DNA of 64,000 bases from Citrobacter farmeri (GTDB lineage: Bacteria; Pseudomonadota; Gammaproteobacteria; Enterobacterales; Enterobacteriaceae). Location of the stretch: assembly GCF_019048065.1 (NCBI RefSeq), contig NZ_CP077291.1, forward strand, positions 806,001 through 870,000, written 5' to 3'. Position 1 is the first letter of the stretch, and each line of letters starts with the position of its first letter. The notes under the pieces were generated by a model. That model saw nothing but the letters and a program-made list of their open reading frames with translations, was not told the origin of the DNA and did no database searches. The position numbers were made by a program, and so were the translations under genes. This document shows, one piece after another, positions 17,114-26,840 of this stretch.

Positions 17114-18325
17114 TTATTTTGTTGCCAGCCAGGACAGTGGAATGGCAGCGTACATTGCGGCGCAGGTCACCAGATGTGATTTCCAGGTTTTTTCGTTTGG
17201 CGCGTGGGCTTCTGGTTCTTTACCCGGACCAAAACCGATCACCGGAATACCGTGACGTCCCATAATCGATACGCCGTTTGTGGAGAAGGTCCACTTGTCG
17301 ACCACCGGTGCTTTGCCGAACAGTCCTTCATAAGCATTGACCAGCGCTTTGACGGTGAAGTGATCTTCTTCCACTTTCCAGGTCGGGAAGTAACATTCGG
17401 TGGGGTAAACCAGGCCGGTCCAGGAGGGGCGGTCATAGTTGTACATTGAGACCACCGCATTGGCAGCTTTCACTGCCGGCAGGGCGCGAATCTCTTCCAG
17501 CGCACCCTCCCAGGTTTCGCCCCAGGTCAGACGACGGTCGATAGAGACGGCGCAACTGTCCGCTACGGCGCAGCGGCTGGGTGACGTGAAGAAGATTTCA
17601 GAAACGGTTAAGGTTCCTTTCCCGAGGAAGTCGTCCCAGGCCAGATTCTGTGACAATTCCTGTAACTCGTTGAGGATTGGGCCCATTTTGAAGATGGCGT
17701 TATCACCGCGTTCCGGGGCGGAACCGTGGCAACTCACCCCCTGTACGTCAATGCGTATCTCCATGCGTCCGCGCTGGCCACGATAGACCTGGCAGTCGGT
17801 TGGTTCGGTGCTAACGACGAATTCCGGGCGGATACCGGATTGTTCAATGATGTACTGCCAGCACAGGCCGTCGCAGTCTTCTTCCTGTACCGTGCCGGTG
17901 ACCAGCAGCGTGTACTCATCTTCCAGACCGAGATCTTTAATGATCTTCCCGGCGTAAACCATTGACGCCATACCGCCTTCCTGGTCTGACGTGCCGCGTC
18001 CGCCGATCAGTTCGTCGGTCTCCATCCCTTCATAGGGATCAAAATTCCAGTTCTTGATGTTGCCGATACCGACTGTATCGATATGCGCGTCCATCGCGAC
18101 AAGGCGCGGACCATGACCGATGTATCCCAGAATGTTGCCCATCGGGTCAATCTCGACTTTATCAAAGCCGACTTTCTCCATTTCTTGCTTGATACGATGA
18201 ATGACGCGTTTTTCATCGCAACTCTCGCTGGGAATGGCGACCATATCGCGCAGGAAACGCGTCATGTCCTCTTTGTAGTCGTTTGCTTTTTCAAGAATCA
18301 GTTTAAAGGGAATGTGCTTAGCCAT
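17114..18325 (-). CDS. ygeY: M20-family metallohydrolase YgeY
   Basis: 403 residues, the same as E. coli YgeY. It belongs to the ArgE/DapE-type peptidase M20 family, with metal ligands His81-x-Asp83 (MDAHIDTVG), Asp114 ([10 protein letters not shown]), the catalytic Glu pair near 148-149 (VQEEDCDG) and a C-terminal ETKW-like metal region. It is transcribed between ygeX and hyuA. The likely role is hydrolysis of an N-carbamoyl or N-acyl intermediate in the same pathway; the precise substrate is unknown to me. Confidence 0.92.
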   Translation of the reverse strand: MAKHIPFKLILEKANDYKEDMTRFLRDMVAIPSESCDEKRVIHRIKQEMEKVGFDKVEIDPMGNILGYIGHGPRLVAMDAHIDTVGIGNIKNWNFDPYEGMETDELIGGRGTSDQEGGMASMVYAGKIIKDLGLEDEYTLLVTGTVQEEDCDGLCWQYIIEQSGIRPEFVVSTEPTDCQVYRGQRGRMEIRIDVQGVSCHGSAPERGDNAIFKMGPILNELQELSQNLAWDDFLGKGTLTVSEIFFTSPSRCAVADSCAVSIDRRLTWGETWEGALEEIRALPAVKAANAVVSMYNYDRPSWTGLVYPTECYFPTWKVEEDHFTVKALVNAYEGLFGKAPVVDKWTFSTNGVSIMGRHGIPVIGFGPGKEPEAHAPNEKTWKSHLVTCAAMYAAIPLSWLATK

Positions 18326-18342
18326 GACTTTTCTCCAGTGTT

Positions 18343-18366
18343 CGCTCCCGAATCTCCTGGGGAGCG
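18343..18366 (-). repeat. Intercistronic hairpin between ygeX and ygeY
   Basis: CGCTCCC and GGGAGCG pair as a 7-bp stem around a 10-base loop in the 59-base ygeX-ygeY gap. It is like the hairpins in the other two gaps of this operon. Confidence 0.6.
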
Positions 18367-18384
18367 TTGTCCAATAGGGGGGGA

Positions 18385-19581
18385 TTACAGTGCGACCGGA
18401 TGTTTGCCTTCCCAGACCACTTCGCGGTAGTGCTTCACATCGGTATCGCCTTCGGTACTGATGACCAGCACAACGGCGTCTTTATCTAACGCCAGTTTGT
18501 TCATTAAGGCCTGACGCTGTGGGTGGTGATGGACGGCTGCCAGAATGCCTAATCCTACGGCCCCGGACTCACCGGAGATCACGCGTGGGTCGCTGCCAAA
18601 GGGATTGCCCAGCACGCGCATGCCCAGTGCGGCGACGCTGTCCTGGCAGGAGATAAACTGTGTGGCGCAGTTGCGCAGAATTTCCCAACCAAGCGGGTTA
18701 GGTTCGCCACAGGCCAGACCGGCCATGATGGTTGCCATATCCCCACCGACGTTGACAATGTCACCTTTCACGCCGGAACGATAAATACAGTCCGCTTTGT
18801 CCGGTTCGACGATGATGCTGTGCAGATTTTGTGGGCCATAGACGTCCACCAGATAGCCCAGCACGCCGCCCGCCATTGCGCCTACGCCGGCCTGTAACAG
18901 CACGTGAGTCGGCGTGACATCCATGGCGCGCATTTGCTCAACAGCCTCGTCGGCCAGCGTGGCGTATCCCTGCATAATCCAGGTAGGAATCTTGGTGTAG
19001 CCTTCCCAGGCGGTGTCCTGCACCACTTCCCAACCGTTCTGTTGGGCATGCTGCATCGTCAGGCGAACGGTATCGTCATAGTTCATATCGGTGACGATGC
19101 ACTCTGCGCCGAGGTTGAGAATGGCGTCCACGCGCTCCTGGGCTGAGCCTTTCGGCATGTAAATCACCGCATTTTGTCCGAGCTGTTGTGCAGCCCAGGC
19201 AATACCGCGGCCGTGGTTGCCGTCGGTGGTGGTGGCGAACGTCATTTTTTCGCCGATGGCGTTTTTAAGCTGTTCGAAAGAGAGCGTCTCAATATCAAGA
19301 TGATATTTCTCACACAGCAGGCAGGCGATGGCCCAGGCTCCGCCGAGCATCTTGAACGCGTTGAGTCCAAAGCGTTTTGATTCATCTTTGACGAGGATTT
19401 TTTTCACGCCAAACAGGCTGGCAAGGTCATCCAGCGCACAGAGCGGCGTTGGGTGGTAGCCAGCGATCTTTTGATGGAACTGGCGAGCCACTTTGGCCTG
19501 TTTTTGCGAAAAAAGGGGCGATGTCTCACCGTTGTAAAAGCGGTTATCGACAATATCGATCTTCAATGAGAAAACGGACAT
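18385..19581 (-). CDS. ygeX: 2,3-diaminopropionate ammonia-lyase
   Basis: 398 residues, a fold-type II PLP enzyme. Lys77 in [10 protein letters not shown] carries the cofactor, and the catalytic aspartates known from the E. coli enzyme are present at the same positions: Asp120 (TTTDGNHG) and Asp189 (VVQDTAWEG). The enzyme converts 2,3-diaminopropionate to pyruvate and two ammonia. In the anaerobic urate gene set it is the step that ends in a central metabolite. It follows ygeW after a 55-base gap that contains a strong hairpin. Confidence 0.95.
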   Translation of the reverse strand: MSVFSLKIDIVDNRFYNGETSPLFSQKQAKVARQFHQKIAGYHPTPLCALDDLASLFGVKKILVKDESKRFGLNAFKMLGGAWAIACLLCEKYHLDIETLSFEQLKNAIGEKMTFATTTDGNHGRGIAWAAQQLGQNAVIYMPKGSAQERVDAILNLGAECIVTDMNYDDTVRLTMQHAQQNGWEVVQDTAWEGYTKIPTWIMQGYATLADEAVEQMRAMDVTPTHVLLQAGVGAMAGGVLGYLVDVYGPQNLHSIIVEPDKADCIYRSGVKGDIVNVGGDMATIMAGLACGEPNPLGWEILRNCATQFISCQDSVAALGMRVLGNPFGSDPRVISGESGAVGLGILAAVHHHPQRQALMNKLALDKDAVVLVISTEGDTDVKHYREVVWEGKHPVAL

Positions 19582-19609
19582 ATCCTATCCTTTTGGCCTC
19601 CGGAAAGGA

Positions 19610-19631
19610 GAGCCGACCGGCAGGTCGGCTC
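19610..19631 (-). repeat. Intercistronic hairpin between ygeW and ygeX
   Basis: GAGCCGACC-GGCA-GGTCGGCTC is a perfect 9-bp stem with a 4-base loop, starting 5 bases after the ygeW stop. On the transcribed strand it is followed by CTCCTTTCC, a weak pyrimidine tract. It could partly terminate transcription or protect the ygeW message. Confidence 0.65.
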
Positions 19632-19636
19632 AGGGG

Positions 19637-20824
19637 TTATTTCACGCGTGGTTGCGCTTCTTTCAACAGTTGTTCCAACAGCACGCCAGGTTTCGGATAT
19701 TTGCGGGAGAGGATCATCGCGGCGATGATGTAGGGTTTCCAACTGGCTTCTTTGTAAGTCGCGATGCGGTATTTTTCGAAGACGGCGTCGGTAACTTCGC
19801 CTTCTTTGCAGGAGACGCCGCTAATATCCGCAGGCAGGCAGTGCATATACAGCGCTTCGCCGTTGCGGGTGAGTTGCATCATTTCTTCAGTGCAGTGCCA
19901 GTTTTTATGCTTCGCGTTCTGTTCAAGGCACTGTCTTTCCAGCTCTTTCAGGGCCGCGTGGTCATTGGCGCGCAGAAGTTCGGTGCGCTCTTCCATCACT
20001 TTGTAAGGTGCCCATGACTTCGGATAGACGATGTCGGCATCTTTGAAGGCTTCTTCCATGCTGGTGACCTGACGGAAACTGCCTCCGGACGCGTTCGCGT
20101 TGTTTTTTGCCACTTCAATCACGTCCGGGATCAGGTCATAGCCTTCCGGGTGCGCCAGGGTGACATCCATACCGAAGCGGGTCATCAGACCGATAATGCC
20201 CTGCGGCACGGAGAGAGGTTTGCCGTAACTGGGTGAGTAGGCCCAGGTCATGGCGATTTTTTTGCCTTTGAGGTTTTCCAGAGAGCCGAAATGTTCACGC
20301 AGCCAGGCCAGATCTGCCATCGCCTGTGTCGGGTGGTCGATGTCGCATTGCAGGTTAACTAACGCTGGACGCTGCGGGAGTACGCCCTGTTTATAGCCGT
20401 CATCAAGCGCGGCACCGACTTCACGCATATAGGCGTTGCCCGCGCCAAGATACATGTCGTCGCGAATACCAATGGCATCGGCGCAGAAGGAGATCATGTT
20501 GGCCGTTTCGCGGACGGTTTCGCCGTGCGCGATTTGTGATTTCCCTTCGTCCAGGTCCTGTTGAGCCAGGCCGAGCAGGTTAAGGGCGGAGGCATAGGAG
20601 AAGCGGGTACGGGTGGAGTTATCGCGGAATACAGAAATTCCTAATCCACTATTGAAGACTTTGGTCGCGATGTTTTCGGCACGCAGCATTTTCAGTGCGG
20701 CAGCGACGTCCAGGACTTGTTTCAGTTCATCCGGCGTCTGTTCCCATGTAAGCAAAAAATCCTTCTCGTGAAGGTGTGAGGTCAGCGAATTGATATCCTT
20801 TATCAGCTCATTAACAGTTTTCAT
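19637..20824 (-). CDS. ygeW: Carbamoyltransferase YgeW
   Basis: 395 residues from the ATG at 20824, chosen over an in-frame ATG at 20854 because AGGATC precedes it and MKTVNELIKD matches the E. coli start. It is an aspartate/ornithine-transcarbamylase fold: phosphate-binding STRTR at 70-74, and HCLP near 327 followed by ADISGVSCKEGEV. YgeW is an uncharacterised-specificity carbamoyltransferase. With YgeX (diaminopropionate) and YqeA (carbamate kinase) it would transfer a carbamoyl group to phosphate, releasing an amino compound and carbamoyl phosphate. First gene of ygeW-ygeX-ygeY-hyuA-yqeA, behind a sigma-54-type promoter. Confidence 0.94.
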   Translation of the reverse strand: MKTVNELIKDINSLTSHLHEKDFLLTWEQTPDELKQVLDVAAALKMLRAENIATKVFNSGLGISVFRDNSTRTRFSYASALNLLGLAQQDLDEGKSQIAHGETVRETANMISFCADAIGIRDDMYLGAGNAYMREVGAALDDGYKQGVLPQRPALVNLQCDIDHPTQAMADLAWLREHFGSLENLKGKKIAMTWAYSPSYGKPLSVPQGIIGLMTRFGMDVTLAHPEGYDLIPDVIEVAKNNANASGGSFRQVTSMEEAFKDADIVYPKSWAPYKVMEERTELLRANDHAALKELERQCLEQNAKHKNWHCTEEMMQLTRNGEALYMHCLPADISGVSCKEGEVTDAVFEKYRIATYKEASWKPYIIAAMILSRKYPKPGVLLEQLLKEAQPRVK

Positions 20825-20905
20825 TGTAAGATCCTGGTAGTGGAATGACGGCAAGGTGGCTTATCCGCGGTAATGACACGTGGCATCACCGATATACCAG
20901 GGACT

Positions 20906-20921
20906 AACAATAAGCGTGCCA
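20906..20921 (-). promoter_or_regulatory. Sigma-54-type promoter of ygeW
   Basis: Minus strand TGGCACG-CTTA-TTGTT matches the -24 element perfectly and has exact spacing; the -12 GC is GT here. Transcription would start near 20895 and give a leader of about 70 bases before ygeW. Confidence 0.7.
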
Positions 20922-21096
20922 AAATGAATCCGGTGGTGGCTAAACGGGAATTCATCCCGCAATATGCGGTTCCGATCACAGAATAAGGCTGTTTGTAATT
21001 AGCGATGAATATACGAAAACGTTTGGCTCAATAAATATCGAAATTTGTCAATGAACTTGCGGGCAGAATAATAGGGGTAAGGGAGGTAAATACCGT

Positions 21097-21111
21097 CAGT
21101 TTGATAAACTC
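21097..21111. promoter_or_regulatory. Candidate YgeV enhancer site upstream of ygeW
   Basis: CAGTTTGATAAACTC contains the dyad AGTTT-GAT-AAACT. It matches 12 of 15 bases of a dyad at 26964-26978 upstream of xdhA. It lies about 210 bases upstream of the predicted ygeW start, a usual distance for an enhancer-binding protein. Confidence 0.4.
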
Positions 21112-21291
21112 ACACCGTTAATTCTCATATTGATATGGAAATGTGATTTCTCTTGCATATTTTCATTATAAAATGATAAAGAGCCTGTGTTTTTATCAAA
21201 GCAAATTTCGTCTGAGTTAGTATCCTTATATTCTACGAACCATCAATGTCTTCAATGATCAATCATTTAAGTGATTTCGGAAGGTAAGACT

Positions 21292-23067
21292 ATGGTGCTT
21301 GCAACAACGCAGTCCGTTTTGATGCAGATTCAACCTACAATTCAGCGTTTCGCCAGAATGCTTGCCAGCGTTTTGCAACTCGAAGTTGAGATCGTCGACG
21401 AAAACCTCTGTCGCGTCGCGGGAACCGGCGCTTACGGCAAATACCTCGGGCGCCCGTTGAGCGGCAACTCCAGATTGTTGCGCTATGTGCTGGAAAGTAA
21501 AAAAGAAAAGGTCGTGACGCATTCCCGCTTAGACCCGCTGTGTGATGGTTGTGATAGCAAAGAGAACTGTCGTGAGAAGGCTTTTCTGGGAACACCGGTC
21601 ATTCTGCAGGACCGTTGTGTCGGTGTGATCAGTTTGATTGCTGTAACACATGAACAGCAGGAACATATCAATGATAACCTGCGCGAGTTTTCAGATTATG
21701 TTCGCCATATATCCACCATTTTTGTTTCAAAACTACTCGAAGATCAAAGTGGGAGTGACAGCATCAGTAAAATATTTTCGACAATGATTGAGAATATGGA
21801 TCAAGGCGTATTGGTCATTGATGAAGATAACCGCGTACAGTTCGCGAATCAAACCGCGTTAAAAATTCTCGGCGCGGCACAGAATAATATGGTGGGAAAG
21901 TCAGTCAGGTTTCGGCCGTTAACGTTTGAAAGTAATTTCACCCACGGACATATGCAGCATATCGTCTCCTGGGATGATAAAAGTGAACTGATTATTGGTC
22001 AGTTGCATCATGTGCAGGGGCGGCAGTTATTCCTGATGGCTTTCCATCAGTCGCATACCAGTTCCTCAGTGTCGATTGCCGCCGATGAGCCGCATATTGA
22101 ACAACTGGTTGGTGAATGCCGGGCCATGCGCCAGCTTAAGCGACTCATTAGTCGTATTGCGCCCAGTCCGTCCAGCATCATGATTGTGGGTGAAAGCGGC
22201 ACCGGGAAAGAGGTGGTCGCGCGCGCCATTCATAAACTGAGTGAACGGCGCAATAAACCGTTTATCGCCATCAACTGCGCGGCGATACCGGAACAGTTAC
22301 TGGAAAGTGAACTGTTTGGCTATGTCAAAGGCGCATTCACCGGCGCTTCCGCCAATGGTAAAACCGGCCTGATTCAGGCGGCAAACAGTGGAACGCTGTT
22401 CCTCGATGAAATCGGCGATATGCCGTTGATGCTACAGGCTAAACTGCTCAGAGCTATTGAAGCGAGAGAGGTGTTGCCGCTGGGGGCGAGCAGCCCGGTT
22501 CAGGTCGACATCCGCATTATTTCAGCCACCAATCAGAACCTCGGGCAGTTCATCGCCGAAGGCAAATTCCGCGAAGATCTGTTCTATCGACTGAACGTTA
22601 TTCCACTGACCCTGCCGCCGCTACGTGAGCGACAGGATGATATTGAATTGTTGGTGCACTATTTTCTGCATCTGCATACTCGCCGCTTAGGGCTGGTCTA
22701 CCCGGGTATTGCCCCGGATGTTGTGAACTTGCTCAAACACCATCAATGGCCGGGAAACCTGCGCGAACTAAGCAATCTGATGGAATATCTGGTCAACGTG
22801 GTTCCTTCTGGCGAGGTGATAGACAGTACGCTCTTACCACCCAATCTGATCAACGGTAAAGCGCCAGAATCGGTTGGTGCGGTGGCTCACATGGCGCAGT
22901 TGCTGTCCGATGACACCGGCGGAACCGCGCTGGAAGAGATGGAAAAGCAGATGATCCGCGAAGCGCTCTCCCGCCACTCCAATAAAAAACAGGTGGCGGA
23001 TGAGTTAGGCATTGGCATTGCGACGCTTTATCGCAAGATCAAAAAGTATGAGCTGCTGAACGCGTAA
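21292..23067 (+). CDS. ygeV: Sigma-54-dependent transcriptional activator YgeV
   Basis: 591 residues from the ATG at 21292 (GGAAGG precedes it), aligned with 592-residue E. coli YgeV; an upstream GTG at 21271 is less likely. The N-terminal sensor region (1-165) has a Cys cluster, Cys84-x2-Cys87-x5-Cys93, that might bind a metal or Fe-S cluster. A PAS-like domain follows (about 175-265). The AAA+ domain has Walker A GESGTGKE near 299-306 and ESELFGYVKGAFTGA near 335-350, the sigma-54 contact loop. The C-terminus is a Fis-type helix-turn-helix (KKQVADELGIGIATLYRKIKKY). It probably drives the ygeW, xdhA and ygfK promoters. Confidence 0.94.
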   Translation: MVLATTQSVLMQIQPTIQRFARMLASVLQLEVEIVDENLCRVAGTGAYGKYLGRPLSGNSRLLRYVLESKKEKVVTHSRLDPLCDGCDSKENCREKAFLGTPVILQDRCVGVISLIAVTHEQQEHINDNLREFSDYVRHISTIFVSKLLEDQSGSDSISKIFSTMIENMDQGVLVIDEDNRVQFANQTALKILGAAQNNMVGKSVRFRPLTFESNFTHGHMQHIVSWDDKSELIIGQLHHVQGRQLFLMAFHQSHTSSSVSIAADEPHIEQLVGECRAMRQLKRLISRIAPSPSSIMIVGESGTGKEVVARAIHKLSERRNKPFIAINCAAIPEQLLESELFGYVKGAFTGASANGKTGLIQAANSGTLFLDEIGDMPLMLQAKLLRAIEAREVLPLGASSPVQVDIRIISATNQNLGQFIAEGKFREDLFYRLNVIPLTLPPLRERQDDIELLVHYFLHLHTRRLGLVYPGIAPDVVNLLKHHQWPGNLRELSNLMEYLVNVVPSGEVIDSTLLPPNLINGKAPESVGAVAHMAQLLSDDTGGTALEEMEKQMIREALSRHSNKKQVADELGIGIATLYRKIKKYELLNA

Positions 23068-23088
23068 TTCTGCACGCAAACGTGTGAA

Positions 23089-23107
23089 TGCCTCCATCCC
23101 GGAGGCA
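23089..23107. terminator. Stem-loop between convergent ygeV and xdhC
   Basis: TGCCTCC-ATCCC-GGAGGCA is a 7-bp perfect stem in the 61-base gap between convergent stops. There is no T run on either side, so it is a weak bidirectional candidate. Confidence 0.5.
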
Positions 23108-23128
23108 ATCTGAAAGAGGCGGCGTCTA

Positions 23129-23608
23129 TTACTCCGGCTCGGTGCAGCGTTGTACGGTATCGACAATCATTTGATAACCGGTGCAACGACACAGATTTCC
23201 CGCCAGCCCGCGACGGATCTCCAGAATGGTTAACGGCTGTTCCCGTGGCTTTGCCAGCATAGCGGTGGTCGCCATGATTAAACCCGGCGTGCAAAAGCCG
23301 CACTGCACGGCGCCGGATGAGGCATAAGCCATCTGGACTCGTGAGAGTTGGCCGCCAGCCGATTCGCCTTCCAGTGTGCGGATCTGTTTTCCTGCTGCCC
23401 ACGCGGCAAGATACAGGCAACTGTCAATGGCTGTACCATCAACCAGAACCGTACAGGCTCCGCATTCACCGACACAGCATCCCTGTTTAACGCTCAGCAA
23501 CCCTTGTTCGCGCAGGAGTTCAGAGAGCGGCATTCCCGGCATGATACTGAGCTGAAAAGGGTGACCATTGATAACGCATTCCAGCGTGATTCGGTTAGTG
23601 TCATTCAT
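23129..23608 (-). CDS. xdhC: Xanthine dehydrogenase [2Fe-2S] subunit
   Basis: 159 residues, the same as E. coli XdhC. Both 2Fe-2S clusters have full ligand sets: Cys44, Cys49, Cys52 and Cys64 in the plant-type N-terminal half, and Cys103, Cys106, Cys140 and Cys142 in the helical half ([16 protein letters not shown]). It carries electrons from the Mo subunit XdhA to the FAD subunit XdhB. Its start overlaps the xdhB stop by 4 bases. It is not an XdhC/CoxI maturation factor despite the shared symbol. Confidence 0.95.
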   Translation of the reverse strand: MNDTNRITLECVINGHPFQLSIMPGMPLSELLREQGLLSVKQGCCVGECGACTVLVDGTAIDSCLYLAAWAAGKQIRTLEGESAGGQLSRVQMAYASSGAVQCGFCTPGLIMATTAMLAKPREQPLTILEIRRGLAGNLCRCTGYQMIVDTVQRCTEPE

Positions 23609-24483
23609 TGCAGCTTTCCTCCCGCCGCGACAACGGCTTCAGTAACCACTTTCCGGGTCATCGTCTGAATGAGATGCAGACGAAATTCCTTACTGGCCCG
23701 CCAGGAAGAGCGCGGGGCGACATCTTGCAGAACGGATTCCGCGATTGCGTCCAGCGTTTGCAGAGTCAATGGCGCATTTTGCGCCGCACGCTCCGCATGC
23801 TGACAGCGGACTGGCGTGGGAGATGCAACGCCAAACGCCAGTCGAAGTTCTTTAAGACCACCGTTATCCAGTTGGCATTGTGCCGCGCAGCCGATGGTCG
23901 AAATGTCCATCGCATCGCGCATGGCATATTTAAAATGCGCGCTGCCGGTATGGGCCCTGGGCTGTGGTGGAAAATGAAAGGCGACAAGGATTTCATCTTG
24001 CTCAAGAGAGACTTTTCCGGGGCCGGTGTGAAAACCGATGATGCTGGTAAAACGCACGCCCTTTGGCGAGGCTATCTCAAGCGTGGCGTCATAAATCAGC
24101 GTTGGCGTTGCCGAATCTGCGCTGGTTGCGCCGTTGCAGATATTCCCGCCGTAGGTGGCGACATTGCGGATTTGCGGCCCGGCTATGGAGGCGGCGGCTG
24201 CGCACAGGGCAGGCAGATGTCGTTGCGCGATGGGGTTCTCGATAATATCGCTAAAGGTGGTGGCGGAACCGATACGCAATCCCTCCTCCTTCGTCAACGT
24301 AATTCCCCGCAGCTCGGGCAGATCATGGATGTCGACGATATGACGGTAACGCGCATTATGATGATGAAGTTGAATCAAAACGTCAGTTCCGCCGGCGAGC
24401 AGTTTCGCCTGCGGATAGCGCGCCAGCAGGCTGATAGCCTCGGCAATGTCTGACGCGCGATGGTAAGAAGCAAAGTCATACAT
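23605..24483 (-). CDS. xdhB: Xanthine dehydrogenase FAD subunit
   Basis: 292 residues, the same as E. coli XdhB. FAD motifs [15 protein letters not shown] near 29-43 and [17 protein letters not shown] near 107-123 are intact, followed by a CODH-C-type C-terminal domain. It accepts electrons from XdhC and reduces NAD+. It is the middle gene of xdhABC, 10 bases after xdhA. Confidence 0.95.
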   Translation of the reverse strand: MYDFASYHRASDIAEAISLLARYPQAKLLAGGTDVLIQLHHHNARYRHIVDIHDLPELRGITLTKEEGLRIGSATTFSDIIENPIAQRHLPALCAAAASIAGPQIRNVATYGGNICNGATSADSATPTLIYDATLEIASPKGVRFTSIIGFHTGPGKVSLEQDEILVAFHFPPQPRAHTGSAHFKYAMRDAMDISTIGCAAQCQLDNGGLKELRLAFGVASPTPVRCQHAERAAQNAPLTLQTLDAIAESVLQDVAPRSSWRASKEFRLHLIQTMTRKVVTEAVVAAGGKLQ

Positions 24484-24493
24484 GGTCTTATCC

Positions 24494-26791
24494 TCAAATC
24501 AAGCCAGCCTGGTGGAACTCCGCATACAGCCGTTTTGGCGTCAGGGGCAGCGTATCAATAGCAACGCCTGTGGCCATTTTCACTGCGTTACGAATGGCGG
24601 CAGCAACCGGGATAATGGGCGGTTCGCCGAGAGATTTATGCCCATATGCCGATTGCGGCTCCCGGGTTTCAACGAAGGCGCTTTCCAGTTGCGGCAGGTC
24701 GGGCATAGTTGGCATTTTGTAATCGAGGAGATTAGGGTTTCGTACCAGGCCACTTTCCTCATCGATGATCATCTCTTCAAACAGCGCCCAGCCAATGCCC
24801 ATCCCCATTCCGCCGTGCACCTGTCCTTCCGCGAGTTGCGGGTTCAGGATATGGCCAGAATCATGGACATTGAGGATGCGGTTGATCGTGACCTTGCACA
24901 GTGCGATATCGACGCTCAGATCGACAAACGTGCAGCCAAACGCCGGTGGGTTGGTGGTTGTTTTCACGGAGCATTCCGCTGACAGCTGACCGCCGCGTTC
25001 CGGGTGATAAAACGCATCCATCGCCAGGTCTTTTAATGACAGTAACGGAGAGTCCGGGCGATCGATAAGGACGATGCTACCTGCCGTCAGCGTCAGATTC
25101 ATGACGGACTGATGCAGCATGTCGGCAGCGTGATGGAGGATCTTATCGCGCAGTTGTATTGCTGCTTTGCGCAGTGCCGGTGCGGCGACATAGCTTTGGC
25201 GAGAGGCGAATGCGCCAGGGTCGAATGGGGTGATATCGGTATCCTGGGTCGAAATGACGTGCACATCGCTGACCGGTACGCCGAGGGTCTCCGCCACCAT
25301 CTGTGAGAAGACGGTATCCGCCCCCTGACCGATTTCCGTGGCACCGCTCTGAACGTTGATCGTGCCATCCTGGTTCAAAAGCAGGCGGGCTCCGGCGATC
25401 TCCACGCCGACCGGCCAGGTGTTGGAGGTGTAGCTAAAGCAGGCGACGCCGATGCCCCGGCGGATGTTGCCCTGCTGACGTTGACATTCTGCACGACGGG
25501 CGTCCCATTCAAACAGCGTGCGGCCTTTTTGCAGACATTCCGGGAGTCCCGCGCTGTAGATGCGTTTGCCGGTAATCGGGTTTTTGTCACCTTCACAAGC
25601 CGCATTTCGTAACCGAACCTCGAGCGGATCGAGACCCAGCGCCGTCGCGGCATCATCCAGCATCGATTCCACGGCAAAGATCACCTGCGGCGCGCCGTAA
25701 CCGCGCATCGCGCCAGCAGAAGGGAGATTGGTGTAGCAGGTGGTGGAACGGTAAGCATACGCGCTTCGGGGATAGAGCCAGGCCACTTTGTTGCCGCCCG
25801 CTGAGGCGATCGAGTGTCCATGTGAGGCGTAAGCGCCGGTATTTGACAGGACATCCAGACGATAGCCTTTCAACGTGCCATCGCGATTAAGCCCCATCTG
25901 TCCATCAATGGTGAACGCATGGCGGGTCCGGGAAGCGAGAAAACACTCTTCGCGACTCAGCGACACTTTCACCGGTATGCCGCCCAGTTTACGAGTCAGG
26001 AAGGCGGCCATTGGCTCTTCCAGCACGTCCTGTTTGTTGCCAAATCCGCCGCCAACGTACGGTTTGATAACCCGTACGCATGACCAGGGAATGTCCAGCG
26101 CCTGACCCACAACCCGCCGCACGATGTGTGGAATCTGCGTGCTGGAGACGATGGAAATACGTGAGTCATCTTCCATCCAGGCAAATGAGGTGACGCTTTC
26201 CATATGGCAATGTTGAATTACCGGCGTCTGGTAATAGCCATGGTGTTGATAATCTGCGGCATCAATGGCCTGTTGCACATCTCCCGTGGTCATTTCACTG
26301 CGATTGAGCAGATTACCGCCAGGGTGAATGAGGGCCGCGTCATGCGCCAGAGCGGCTTCTGGCGTGGTAATCACCGGGAGTTTTTCCCATTCCACCTTCA
26401 CCAGCAGGGCCGCATTCTCCGCGGTTAACTCATCTCTTGCCACGACAATCGCGACCGCATCACCATGATGGCGTACGTGACGGGTCAACAGTAAACGATC
26501 GGCGGTGTCACGTTTGTTCTCATCCAGCGTCCAGGCGTGTCCTGCCGTGGCGAATGGAATAGCAGGTACATCTTCCCAGGTAAATACCGCCAACACCCCG
26601 GGAAGGCTTTTCGCCTCGTCACAGTTGATGCTGGTAGCGTAACCGTGAGCAATCGGGCTGCGGACGTATTTGGCATAACACATGCCCGCCATCATGTAAT
26701 CATCAGTATATCGAGCCCGCCCGGTCACTTTAGCAATGGCATCCACGCGCATACATGACTCACCGGTAGCGGTTGCTTCCCGCGCATCCAT
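24494..26791 (-). CDS. xdhA: Xanthine dehydrogenase molybdopterin subunit
   Basis: 765 residues from the ATG at 26791, which follows a strong CAGGGGGA site 6 bases upstream. E. coli XdhA is given as 752 residues, corresponding to an internal ATG at 26752 (MRVDAIAKVTG). The longer start restores the usual GESxMRxDAxxKVTG opening of the family. Mo-cofactor loops are intact: YVGGGFGNKQD near 243, AMRGYGAPQV, GATEIGQGAD and KSLGEPPIIP with the catalytic Glu. It hydroxylates hypoxanthine/xanthine with XdhB and XdhC. A sigma-54-type promoter lies just upstream and rules out a start at 26845. Confidence 0.94.
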   Translation of the reverse strand: MDAREATATGESCMRVDAIAKVTGRARYTDDYMMAGMCYAKYVRSPIAHGYATSINCDEAKSLPGVLAVFTWEDVPAIPFATAGHAWTLDENKRDTADRLLLTRHVRHHGDAVAIVVARDELTAENAALLVKVEWEKLPVITTPEAALAHDAALIHPGGNLLNRSEMTTGDVQQAIDAADYQHHGYYQTPVIQHCHMESVTSFAWMEDDSRISIVSSTQIPHIVRRVVGQALDIPWSCVRVIKPYVGGGFGNKQDVLEEPMAAFLTRKLGGIPVKVSLSREECFLASRTRHAFTIDGQMGLNRDGTLKGYRLDVLSNTGAYASHGHSIASAGGNKVAWLYPRSAYAYRSTTCYTNLPSAGAMRGYGAPQVIFAVESMLDDAATALGLDPLEVRLRNAACEGDKNPITGKRIYSAGLPECLQKGRTLFEWDARRAECQRQQGNIRRGIGVACFSYTSNTWPVGVEIAGARLLLNQDGTINVQSGATEIGQGADTVFSQMVAETLGVPVSDVHVISTQDTDITPFDPGAFASRQSYVAAPALRKAAIQLRDKILHHAADMLHQSVMNLTLTAGSIVLIDRPDSPLLSLKDLAMDAFYHPERGGQLSAECSVKTTTNPPAFGCTFVDLSVDIALCKVTINRILNVHDSGHILNPQLAEGQVHGGMGMGIGWALFEEMIIDEESGLVRNPNLLDYKMPTMPDLPQLESAFVETREPQSAYGHKSLGEPPIIPVAAAIRNAVKMATGVAIDTLPLTPKRLYAEFHQAGLI

Positions 26792-26840
26792 AAACGTCCC
26801 CCTGATTTGACTATTCGGTTCCAGAACAACCGTTAAATCA

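Larger units (their letters stand above)
20825..21291. promoter_or_regulatory. Divergent control region ygeW/ygeV
   Basis: 467 bp without a gene. It contains the ygeW sigma-54-type promoter, a dyad at 21097-21111 shared with the xdhA upstream region, and a pair of oppositely oriented TTTGATAAA blocks (21100-21108 and 21192-21200). The part nearest ygeV is AT-rich and presumably holds its own promoter. The region is typical for an activator gene placed divergently from its target. Confidence 0.65.

Noticed and set aside
21044..21060. Sigma-54-like TGTCAATGAACTTGCG toward ygeV
   Set aside because: The -24 GG is GT, a position that rarely varies; spacing alone is not enough.
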